From an uncultured Lachnospiraceae bacterium (lineage in GTDB: Bacteria > Bacillota > Clostridia > Lachnospirales > Lachnospiraceae): a stretch of DNA of 7,658 nucleotides. Position 1 is the first letter of the stretch, and the number at the start of each line of letters is the position of its first letter. Under the pieces are notes generated by a model that was not told the origin of the DNA, did not search any database, and worked only from the letters and a program-made list of their open reading frames with translations. The translations under genes and the position numbers were made by a program. The stretch is from assembly GCA_902782715.1 (NCBI GenBank), contig CACZOG010000284.1, positions 1 through 7,658 on the forward strand. Direction: 5' to 3'. Positions 1 to 6,132 of this stretch are shown piece by piece.

Positions 1-1224
1 AACAAAGAAAACGAGTCTTTGTGTAACAAACCCGTTAATTTTCTTGTTAATACTTTTGAGGGCGTATCAAAGATCGCTGCAAAAGAAATTGTTTTCAGAA
101 TGGATGATCCGGAAAGCGTCAATAAGAATTTTTCTGATTTTAACGAAAACGAGCAACAATTGCTGGCATCGTCATTCGTATCTTTTATGAAAGAAGACGA
201 AAACAGCGGAAAGGTTTATGTATATTCAAAAGAGAATAAATGTTTTGAATATACAAATGTACTTTTTAAATCTTTAAGCGAATGCAAAGTCGAAGAAAAA
301 GATATACTCTGCGAGTTCCTTTCGAAGTTTTATAAAGAAAAACACGATGAGAGCATTGTCCGCCAGAAAAGCGGCGATATGATCAATCTTTTATCAGGCA
401 TTCTTCAGAAGGATAAGAACAAACGCGAGGAATGGCTTAAGGAAATAGACGAATGCCAAAATATGGATACATATAAAAAGTACGGCGAGCTTTTAAAAGC
501 TTATTCGCATTCCCTTCAAAGAGGAAGTTCGGTTAACGTTCTTGATTATTACACAGGAGAATACATTGATATCGAACTCGATGAAAACAAGACGATAATC
601 GAGAATTCAAACAAGTTCTTTAACGAGTATTCAAAGGAAAAAAGAAGAGCAGTCAAGTTAAAAGAACTCATAAAAGAGAATGACAAAGAGATCGAATATC
701 TTGAAGAAATGCTTCTTTTCATATCGATATCCGACAACTCGACGGATCTGATGCAGATAAGAGAAGAGCTTGTCGAGAAAGGTTATCTGAAAAAGAACGA
801 TAAATACAAAGTTAAGAAAAAGACATCAGGCGTGAGACATTATATATACAAGAACAATTATCACATTTATGTCGGAAAAAACAGCGTACAGAACGAAGAA
901 GTATCGTTTAACATCGCTACCGGAAACGACTGGTGGTTTCATGCAAAAGGAATACCGGGTGCTCATGTTATAGTCAAATCCGATTCGGATAACGATGCGG
1001 CTGAATGGGATATGCCTGCTGAAGTATTTGACCTTTGCGGAGCCATTGCGGCGATCAATTCGTCACATTCCGGTTTTTCAAAAGTTGAAATAGATTACAC
1101 AAGAAAAAAACACTTGAAAAAACCTGCCGAAAGAGAAAAGGGAATGGTCATATATCATACGTATTATTCGATGGTTGCGATTCCCGACATATCAAGGTTT
1201 GAATTGACTAGTGTTGGTCCTTGA
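1..1224 (+). CDS. rqcH: RqcH / NFACT family ribosome quality control protein, 5'-truncated by window edge
   Basis: The frame is open from base 1, so the gene starts upstream; the TTG at 19 is not a credible start. The 407 visible residues are the C-terminal part of a protein usually about 570-590 aa. In order: a helix-hairpin-helix-like segment (visible residues ~14-80, with LVNTFEGVSKIAAKEI); a long charged helical middle region (~90-260) holding the family signature LDYYTGEYIDIELDE at ~181; and the NFACT-R (DUF814) domain (~275-405) with NDWWFHAKGIPGAHVIV at 309 and VEIDYTRKKHLKKP at 362. In this family RqcH binds split 50S subunits carrying stalled peptidyl-tRNA and recruits tRNA-Ala to add C-terminal alanine tails that mark the peptide for degradation. 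The N-terminal NFACT-N domain with its Asp-Arg pair cannot be checked here. One oddity: the loop usually reading PNGAKPG is PAEREKG here. Older annotations call this a fibronectin-binding protein (FbpA). The last codons overlap a promoter for the next operon. Confidence 0.93.
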   Translation, partial: NKENESLCNKPVNFLVNTFEGVSKIAAKEIVFRMDDPESVNKNFSDFNENEQQLLASSFVSFMKEDENSGKVYVYSKENKCFEYTNVLFKSLSECKVEEKDILCEFLSKFYKEKHDESIVRQKSGDMINLLSGILQKDKNKREEWLKEIDECQNMDTYKKYGELLKAYSHSLQRGSSVNVLDYYTGEYIDIELDENKTIIENSNKFFNEYSKEKRRAVKLKELIKENDKEIEYLEEMLLFISISDNSTDLMQIREELVEKGYLKKNDKYKVKKKTSGVRHYIYKNNYHIYVGKNSVQNEEVSFNIATGNDWWFHAKGIPGAHVIVKSDSDNDAAEWDMPAEVFDLCGAIAAINSSHSGFSKVEIDYTRKKHLKKPAEREKGMVIYHTYYSMVAIPDISRFELTSVGP

Positions 1225-1232
1225 AGTATAAT
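1204..1232 (+). promoter_or_regulatory. Near-consensus housekeeping (SigA-type) promoter for the yicC operon, inside the rqcH 3' end
   Basis: The -35 box TTGACT (1204-1209, 5 of 6 match) and -10 box TATAAT (1227-1232, 6 of 6) are separated by 17 nt, the optimal spacing. The -35 lies in the final codons of rqcH and the -10 starts three bases after its stop. Transcription would start near 1239, giving a leader of about 30 nt before the yicC ATG at 1269. No terminator-like hairpin lies between rqcH and yicC, so readthrough from rqcH may add to this promoter. Inferred from sequence match only. Confidence 0.8.
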
Positions 1233-1253
1233 AACTTTGTATGCAAAAAAACT

Positions 1254-1262
1254 AAAGGTGGG
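1254..1262 (+). promoter_or_regulatory. Ribosome binding site that fixes the yicC start
   Basis: AAAGGTGGG lies 6 nt before the ATG at 1269. This favours that ATG over the in-frame TTG at 1221, which overlaps the rqcH stop codon and would add 16 residues foreign to the family. Confidence 0.75.
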
Positions 1263-1268
1263 CTAATT

Positions 1269-2147
1269 ATGATTAAAAGTATGACCGGTTACGGAAGAGG
1301 TGAAAAGATTACCGACACCGGCAAATGCACAGTGGAAATTAAATCCGTAAATCACAGATATCTTGATCTTTCGATCAAACTTCCGAGGAAACTCAATATG
1401 TTTGAAGGCGAGATCAGGAATGTCTTAAAAGATTACATTCAGCGAGGCAAAGTTGATGTTTTCATCAATTATGAGGATTACTCCAAAGAGAGCGTAAACA
1501 TTAAATACAATCCTCAGATCGCGGCCGAGTATATGAAACATTTAAGAACAATGGCTGAAGAATTCGACATCGATGATGATGTCAGAGTATCCACACTTGC
1601 CAGACTTCCCGAAGTTCTTGTTTCGGAAGACGAGAGCATGAACGAGGATGAAACATGGAAGCTTGTTAAGGAAGTTCTTCTTATTGCATGTGATGCGTTC
1701 GTTGTATCGAGAATTAAAGAAGGCGAGAACTTAAAAACAGACCTTCTTGCCAAACTTGATGCAATGGGAGAGAACGTTAAGTTTATTGAAGAGAGATTTC
1801 CTGCGATCGTAGAAGAATACAAGACCAGACTTACCCAGAAGATCAAGGAAGTTCTTGATGACAAACAGATCGACGAATCCAGAATTCTTACGGAAGTATG
1901 CATATATTCCGACAAGATCTGCGTTGATGAGGAAATGGTTCGCTTAAAGAGCCATATCGAAGCAGTTAAGGAAGCTTTGATCCAGGGCGGAGCGGTAGGA
2001 AAAAGACTTGATTTTCTCGCACAGGAATTAAACAGAGAAGCAAATACGACATTATCCAAATCAACCGATGTTGAAGTTGCCAATGTTGCTATCACGATCA
2101 AGACAGATATAGAGAAGATCAGAGAACAGATACAGAATATCGAATAA
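1269..2147 (+). CDS. yicC: YicC/YloC family endoribonuclease
   Basis: The 292-residue protein matches the usual family length of about 290. It begins with the family hallmark MIKSMTGYGRG, followed by VEIKSVNHRYLDL (22-34) and RGKVDV (59-64) in the N-terminal YicC domain. The C-terminal DUF1732 domain shows GKRLDFLAQELNREANT (244-260) and ends in IREQIQNIE, as expected. Family members in Escherichia coli (YicC) and Bacillus subtilis (YloC) are reported as endoribonucleases affecting RNA decay, acting in the cytosol as oligomers; activity here is inferred from family. It is the first gene of the operon after the promoter at 1204-1232. In many Firmicutes remA (a DUF370 protein, about 85 aa) sits between yicC and gmk, but here only 9 nt separate them. 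The start is chosen from the AAAGGTGGG ribosome binding site and the conserved N-terminus. Confidence 0.95.
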   Translation: MIKSMTGYGRGEKITDTGKCTVEIKSVNHRYLDLSIKLPRKLNMFEGEIRNVLKDYIQRGKVDVFINYEDYSKESVNIKYNPQIAAEYMKHLRTMAEEFDIDDDVRVSTLARLPEVLVSEDESMNEDETWKLVKEVLLIACDAFVVSRIKEGENLKTDLLAKLDAMGENVKFIEERFPAIVEEYKTRLTQKIKEVLDDKQIDESRILTEVCIYSDKICVDEEMVRLKSHIEAVKEALIQGGAVGKRLDFLAQELNREANTTLSKSTDVEVANVAITIKTDIEKIREQIQNIE

Positions 2148-2156
2148 GGAGTTTTT

Positions 2157-2789
2157 ATGAACAAGAACGGCATATTGGTTGTTGTATCCGGATTCTCCGG
2201 AGCCGGAAAAGGCACTTTAGTCAGAAAACTCATGGAAAAATATGACAATTACGCTTTAAGCATCTCTATGACGACAAGAGACAAGAGAGAAGGCGAAGAG
2301 AACGGAGTTCATTATTTTTTCGTAGATCATAAGACATTCGAACAGAATATCATAAATGACGGACTTCTTGAATATGCTTCGTATTGCGGAAATTATTACG
2401 GAACACCCAAAGAGTATGTTCAGAAAATGATCGCCGACGGTAAAGATGTCATCCTTGAGATCGAAGTACAGGGTGCTTTACAGATCAAAAAGAAATTCCC
2501 CAATACACTTCTTCTTTTTGTAACACCTCCGAACGGCGAGGAACTTCTTAACAGACTTAAAACAAGAGGCACCGAAACACAGGAAGAGATCATGAGACGT
2601 GTTTCGAGAGCCAAAGAAGAAGCCGACTGGATCACCAAATACGATTATCTGGTGATCAACGATAATATCGATGAATGTGTGGAGAATTTAAACAACATGA
2701 TCATTTCCGCACATAATACACCATCAAGACAACAGGATTTAATTAATAAATTAAAATACGAGTTGGATTCAATATCGAAAGGAGAATAG
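2157..2789 (+). CDS. gmk: Guanylate kinase
   Basis: This 210-residue enzyme phosphorylates GMP to GDP with ATP, feeding GTP, dGTP and (p)ppGpp pools. The P-loop is GFSGAGKGT at residues 12-20; the usual Pro after the first Gly is Phe. The GMP-binding signature TTRDKREGEENGVHYFFV spans 39-56 and includes R41, R44 and Y53. E72 and Y81 in LLEYASYCGNYYGTP are further GMP contacts known in the family. The LEIEVQGA motif (100-107) has Glu103 where many homologues have Asp. The lid region with RLKTRGTET and the RRVSRAKEE helix, followed by YDYLVIND, is intact. The ribosome binding site AAGGAG (2146-2151) overlaps the yicC stop codon, so the two genes are probably translationally linked. The pairing of gmk with rpoZ is very widely conserved. 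Confidence 0.97.
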   Translation: MNKNGILVVVSGFSGAGKGTLVRKLMEKYDNYALSISMTTRDKREGEENGVHYFFVDHKTFEQNIINDGLLEYASYCGNYYGTPKEYVQKMIADGKDVILEIEVQGALQIKKKFPNTLLLFVTPPNGEELLNRLKTRGTETQEEIMRRVSRAKEEADWITKYDYLVINDNIDECVENLNNMIISAHNTPSRQQDLINKLKYELDSISKGE

Positions 2790-2791
2790 AA

Positions 2792-3019
2792 ATGTTACAT
2801 CCGTCTTACACAGATTTGATGAACGTTGTTAACTATGATGCTGTAGAGGCAGGTGATTCACCTATCGTAAATTCACGTTACTCTATAGTTATGGCAACGT
2901 CCAAGAGAGCACGTCAGATAATCGACGGTGCAGAACCGCTGGTTGATAATGAAGATTCAAAGCCCCTCTCAATTGCAGTAGAGGAATTGAACAATTCCAA
3001 GATTAAGATTGTGGGCTAA
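2792..3019 (+). CDS. rpoZ: DNA-directed RNA polymerase omega subunit
   Basis: This 75-residue protein fits the usual size of Gram-positive omega. It starts MLHPSYTDLM and carries the central omega motif NSRYSIVMATSKRARQII (27-44), then KPLSIAVEELNNSKIKI near the C-terminus. Omega wraps the beta' subunit C-terminal region and helps RNA polymerase assembly and stability; in some bacteria it forms part of a ppGpp site. The residues between VVNYD and NSRY (~16-26) form the short insertion I associate with clostridial omegas. The ribosome binding site AAAGGAG (2778-2784) lies inside the last gmk codons, 7 nt from the ATG, and only 2 nt separate the genes. The 3' end of the gene contains a perfect inverted repeat (2983-2998), and a second stem-loop follows the stop. 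Confidence 0.96.
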   Translation: MLHPSYTDLMNVVNYDAVEAGDSPIVNSRYSIVMATSKRARQIIDGAEPLVDNEDSKPLSIAVEELNNSKIKIVG

Positions 3020-3028
3020 AAAATGATT

Positions 3029-3052
3029 CGCCCATTGGTTTTCCAATGGGTG
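3029..3052 (+). terminator. Stem-loop between rpoZ and rimO: weak terminator, attenuator or RNA processing site
   Basis: CCCATTGG (3031-3038) and CCAATGGG (3043-3050) form a perfect 8-bp stem around a TTTT loop, extended by a C-G pair and a G-T wobble at the base to 10 bp. The sequence after it (TTATTCGTT) is only weakly T-rich, so full intrinsic termination is doubtful; partial termination or protection of the upstream mRNA is more likely. It lies in the only long gap (53 nt) of an otherwise tightly packed operon and ends 20 nt before the chosen rimO start. The structure is seen in the sequence; its role is inferred. Confidence 0.55.
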
Positions 3053-3072
3053 TTATTCGTTGTGGGTATTTT

Positions 3073-4392
3073 ATGAAAGTTTATTTTGCATCGTTAGGCT
3101 GTGATAAAAATCTCGTGGATTCCGAGCATATGCTCGCTGATATATCCAAAGAGCATAAGATAGTGGATGATCCTTCCGAATGCGATCTTGCCATTGTCAA
3201 TACCTGTGCATTCATCAATGATGCAAAGGAAGAAAGCATCAATACCATTTTAAAACTTGCCGAATACAAGGAAAGCAATCTTAAATATCTGATGGTGACA
3301 GGCTGTCTCGCCCAGAGATATTACGATGATCTAAAAGAACTGATCCCCGAAATAGATGCTTATGTGGGCATCAGTGCCGTCGGAAACATTCTTGAGGATA
3401 TCAACAAGTTAAGCAAAAAGAAAACTCTGGTCGATATGCCCGATATAAATGCGGCTCGGAATGCTTCGGGCGACAGATTTTTTACACCGCCTTATCATTA
3501 TTCATATCTTAAGATCGCCGAAGGATGCGATAAAAACTGTTCATACTGCTCAATACCCAAGATCCGCGGGTCTTTCAGATCCGTACCCATGGAAGAACTT
3601 TTAAAAGAAGCGGAATTCCTTGCAAAAAACTGTGTCAGTGAACTTATCCTCGTTGCGCAGGAGACAACCGTATACGGAAAAGATCTGTACGGTAAGAAAT
3701 CTCTTGCAGAACTGGTAAATAAACTTACCGAAATAAAGGGTATCAGATGGGTCAGACTCATGTACTGTTATCCAGAAGAAATAGATGACGATCTTATTGA
3801 GTTAATAAAGAATAATCCAAAGGTTGTTCATTATCTCGATATTCCTATTCAGCATTCATCTGACAGGATACTTCAGAAGATGGGAAGACGTACGTCTAAA
3901 AAAGATATCGAGGATCTTATAAAGAAATTAAGAAAAAATATTCCGGATATTTCACTTCGCACTTCCCTGATAGTTGGTTTTCCCACTGAAACGGATGAAG
4001 AATTCGATGAACTCTGTGCTTTTGTAAAAAAGGCGAGGTTTGACAGACTCGGCGTATTTACATATTCGAGAGAAGAAGGCACGCTTGCTTATTCTTTTAA
4101 ACCACAGGTAAAATCACAGGTTAAGAAACAAAGAAGAGATGCTCTAATGAAGATCCAGAAAGAAATCTCTTTAAAGAGAAACAGATCTTTTGTAAAGAAA
4201 GAGCTCGATGCAGTTATAGAAGGATATGACACTTCCGAGAATGTATATGTCGCAAGACTTTACTGTGATGCTCCGGATGTCGACGGATGTGTGTTTATCG
4301 AATCCGATAAAGAACTTTTAAGCGGAAGTTTTGTAAAAGTAAAAATTACCGGTTATTCGGAATATGATTTGATCGGAGAAATTATATCATGA
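3073..4392 (+). CDS. rimO: Ribosomal protein S12 methylthiotransferase RimO
   Basis: RimO is a radical-SAM enzyme that adds a methylthio group to the beta carbon of a conserved Asp of ribosomal protein S12. The 439-residue protein has three parts. The N-terminal UPF0004 domain has auxiliary [4Fe-4S] ligands Cys10, Cys45 and Cys78 (in SLGCDKN, NTCAF, TGCLAQRY). The radical-SAM core has the CxxxCxxC motif at Cys152, Cys156 and Cys159 (EGCDKNCSYCSIPKIRG). A C-terminal TRAM domain covers ~376-439. The phrase YCDAPDVDGCVF in the TRAM region is typical of RimO and separates it from the tRNA enzyme MiaB. The start at 3073 gives the conserved MKVYFASLGCDKN. The in-frame ATG at 3046 lies inside a stem-loop arm and would add nine residues not expected in the family. 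The ribosome binding site is unusually weak (GTGGG at 3062-3066). The stop overlaps the pgsA start in ATGA. Confidence 0.96.
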   Translation: MKVYFASLGCDKNLVDSEHMLADISKEHKIVDDPSECDLAIVNTCAFINDAKEESINTILKLAEYKESNLKYLMVTGCLAQRYYDDLKELIPEIDAYVGISAVGNILEDINKLSKKKTLVDMPDINAARNASGDRFFTPPYHYSYLKIAEGCDKNCSYCSIPKIRGSFRSVPMEELLKEAEFLAKNCVSELILVAQETTVYGKDLYGKKSLAELVNKLTEIKGIRWVRLMYCYPEEIDDDLIELIKNNPKVVHYLDIPIQHSSDRILQKMGRRTSKKDIEDLIKKLRKNIPDISLRTSLIVGFPTETDEEFDELCAFVKKARFDRLGVFTYSREEGTLAYSFKPQVKSQVKKQRRDALMKIQKEISLKRNRSFVKKELDAVIEGYDTSENVYVARLYCDAPDVDGCVFIESDKELLSGSFVKVKITGYSEYDLIGEIIS

Positions 4393-4928
4393 ATTTGCCT
4401 AACAGATTGACGATCGCAAGAATTATCGCCATTCCCTTTTTTATCTTTTTTCTGATGACTGATTTTGTACCCGCAAGCAAATGGATAGCGTTCGGACTTT
4501 TCATAGCCGCATCGCTTACGGATTTTCTTGACGGTTACATTGCGAGAAAGAACAACCTTGTTACCGATTTCGGTAAATTTGCGGATCCTCTTGCGGACAA
4601 ACTGCTTGTGTGTTCTGCACTGATATGTCTTTTATCGTTAAATAAGATCAATGTTTATATAGTGCTTATCATCATTGCACGCGATTTTATCATTTCAGGT
4701 TTCAGACTTGTTGCTTCGGGCAAAGGCGTTGTCATAGCAGCCGACTGGTCGGGAAAAGTCAAGACGGCTCTGCAGATGATAATGATACTTTTTATCATCG
4801 CCGACATAAAGATCTTTGCGATTGTTACTCTTGTTCTTGAGATCGCAGTGGTTATCCTTACGATAGTTTCGCTTATTGACTGTATTGTTAAGAACCGTAA
4901 GGTTCTGTCCGAGAAAAAGGACGCTTAA
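4389..4928 (+). CDS. pgsA: CDP-diacylglycerol--glycerol-3-phosphate 3-phosphatidyltransferase
   Basis: PgsA is an integral membrane enzyme that joins CDP-diacylglycerol and glycerol 3-phosphate to phosphatidylglycerophosphate, the precursor of phosphatidylglycerol and cardiolipin. The 179-residue protein has the complete CDP-alcohol phosphotransferase motif D-G-x2-A-R-x8-G-x3-D-x3-D, from D48-G49 through A52-R53, G62 and D66 to D70, with the preceding Asp45 also present. About six hydrophobic membrane segments are visible. NLPNRLTIARI at the N-terminus and ARDFIISGFRLVASGKG (97-113) followed by GKVKTALQM are typical of PgsA rather than of phosphatidylserine or cardiolipin synthases; Asp99 stands where Glu is more usual. 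The ATG shares ATGA with the rimO stop and has no strong ribosome binding site of its own, so translation is probably coupled to rimO. A rimO-pgsA-cinA order is common in Clostridia. Confidence 0.94.
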   Translation: MNLPNRLTIARIIAIPFFIFFLMTDFVPASKWIAFGLFIAASLTDFLDGYIARKNNLVTDFGKFADPLADKLLVCSALICLLSLNKINVYIVLIIIARDFIISGFRLVASGKGVVIAADWSGKVKTALQMIMILFIIADIKIFAIVTLVLEIAVVILTIVSLIDCIVKNRKVLSEKKDA

Positions 4929-4939
4929 GAGGTATAACA

Positions 4940-6130
4940 ATGATTGCTGAATATATATCGGTCGGTACCGAGATCCTTCTTGGAAATATAGTAAATCTCA
5001 ATGCTCCTTTTTTGGCCGAGCAGTTTGCCAAACTCGGTCTTACTGCCTATTATCAGACAAGTGTCGGAGACAATAAGGCAAGGATAAACGAATGCCTTGA
5101 TATTGCTTCTCAAAGAGCCGACATTATCGTACTTTCCGGAGGAATGGGCAGATCCATGGACGATGTCACCAAGGAAAGCGTGGCTATGTTCTTAGGAAAA
5201 GAATTAAAAGATGACTCGATTGAATCGGCAGAGATAATTCCCAACGAATTCGGTGAATCTTCGGGTGAGATCATTGAAGACAAAGATAAGCTTTACGTTC
5301 TTCTTCCCGGGCAGTTCAATGAACTCAAGCCAATGTTTTTGAAATATGTATATCCTAAACTTGCGAATGTCTCAAAGTCGACAATAATCACAAGAACAGT
5401 TAAGATCGCGGGAATTTCCGAAGAAGAGACCGCAGAAAAGATAGATGCACTTATTTTAAAGAACTCAAATCCCTCGATCTTTATTTATCCTAAATCGGGC
5501 GAAGTTCATATTCACGTTACCGCTAAGGGAGAGAATCAGTCTGAATGCGAAAGACTTATTCAGCCGGTCATCAAAGAACTTAAAACCCTGATAGGAGAGT
5601 ATATTTATACTACAGAAGATGAAGTTTCCTTAGAGCAGTCAGTTGCAGAACTTTTAATGTCGAACGATCTTACTGTTTCGACAGTTGAGTCCTGTACAGG
5701 AGGAATGATCGCGTCGAGACTCATCAACGTATCGGGAATATCAAACGTTCTTCAGACATGCTATGTTACATATTCCGACAGAAGCAAACATAAAATTCTC
5801 GGGGTAAAGAAATCAACTCTTCAGAAATATACGGCAGTTTCGAAACAGACATGCGAAGAGATGGCTCTTGCGAGCGGTTTGTCCTTAAAAGCAGATGTTA
5901 TCGTATCTGTAACAGGGCTTGCGGGACCCGATTCACCGTATCCCGATAAAAAAGTCGGTCTTGTTTATATCGGCTGTAACGTAAAAGGCAAGGTTGATTC
6001 GATAGAATGCAACTTTGTAGGGGACAGAGCAAAGATAAGGGAATGCGCAACTACTGCCGCACTTGATTTTATGAGAGTCTGCGTACTGCGTTATATCTAT
6101 GAAGTTAAATTTGGTGTAAAGGAGAAATGA
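4940..6130 (+). CDS. cinA: CinA family protein: intact nicotinamide-nucleotide amidase domain, degenerate N-terminal MoaB-like domain
   Basis: The 396-residue protein has two domains. The N-terminal COG1058 (MoaB/MogA-like) domain (1-~145) starts with ISVGTEILLGNIVNLNA, but its usual GGLGPTxDDLTKE motif reads GGMGRSMDDVTKE (67-79). The stretch between KEL (87-89) and IIPN (99-102) is about 25-30 residues shorter than in the B. subtilis protein as I remember it, and the following N-x2-GTAPG motif is NEFGESSG (102-109). A linker domain (~148-225) leads to the C-terminal PncC domain (~228-390). That domain has ESCTGG with Ser251 (250-255), TYSDRSKHKILGV (277-289), TAVS (298-301) and VTGLAGPD (324-331), all family features. 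The C-terminal domain is known to deamidate nicotinamide mononucleotide for NAD recycling; the N-terminal domain of some CinA proteins hydrolyses ADP-ribose, and here that is doubtful. The ribosome binding site AAGAGGT overlaps the pgsA stop. recA, the frequent next gene, is absent. Confidence 0.93.
   Translation: MIAEYISVGTEILLGNIVNLNAPFLAEQFAKLGLTAYYQTSVGDNKARINECLDIASQRADIIVLSGGMGRSMDDVTKESVAMFLGKELKDDSIESAEIIPNEFGESSGEIIEDKDKLYVLLPGQFNELKPMFLKYVYPKLANVSKSTIITRTVKIAGISEEETAEKIDALILKNSNPSIFIYPKSGEVHIHVTAKGENQSECERLIQPVIKELKTLIGEYIYTTEDEVSLEQSVAELLMSNDLTVSTVESCTGGMIASRLINVSGISNVLQTCYVTYSDRSKHKILGVKKSTLQKYTAVSKQTCEEMALASGLSLKADVIVSVTGLAGPDSPYPDKKVGLVYIGCNVKGKVDSIECNFVGDRAKIRECATTAALDFMRVCVLRYIYEVKFGVKEK
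6118..6124 (+). promoter_or_regulatory. Ribosome binding site that decides the start of the zinc-ribbon membrane protein
   Basis: AAAGGAG lies inside the last cinA codons. It is 8 nt from the ATG at 6133 (good spacing) but only 2 nt from the in-frame ATG at 6127 that overlaps the cinA stop in ATGA. The second ATG is therefore the likelier start; use of the first would add Met-Asn. Confidence 0.7.
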
Positions 6131-6132
6131 AC

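Noticed and set aside
1221..1268. Earlier TTG start for yicC, overlapping the rqcH stop
   Set aside because: The added residues are not family-like, there is no ribosome binding site for it, and it lies upstream of the expected transcription start near 1239.
1514..2248. Long antisense open frame (244 codons) across yicC and the start of gmk
   Set aside because: It is a frame shadow of two clear conserved genes, is Ser/Thr-rich as expected from antisense A/T-rich coding, and matches no family I recognise.
3046..3072. Earlier ATG start for rimO
   Set aside because: This ATG is in the 3' arm of a stable stem-loop and lacks a ribosome binding site; the family N-terminus begins at 3073.
4040..4068. 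TTGACA inside rimO as a promoter
   Set aside because: The hexamer at the matching -10 distance (TATTCG) is poor and there is no gene start nearby.
4891..4906. Perfect 6-bp hairpin with GTAA (GNRA-type) loop near the pgsA 3' end
   Set aside because: No T-tract follows and it lies in coding sequence (AGAACC/GGTTCT), so it is not a terminator; probably chance, though it could mildly structure the mRNA ahead of cinA.
6127..6132. ATG at 6127 as start of the zinc-ribbon membrane protein
   Set aside because: It is only 2 nt from the Shine-Dalgarno sequence, while the ATG at 6133 has 8 nt spacing; some use of the first cannot be excluded.
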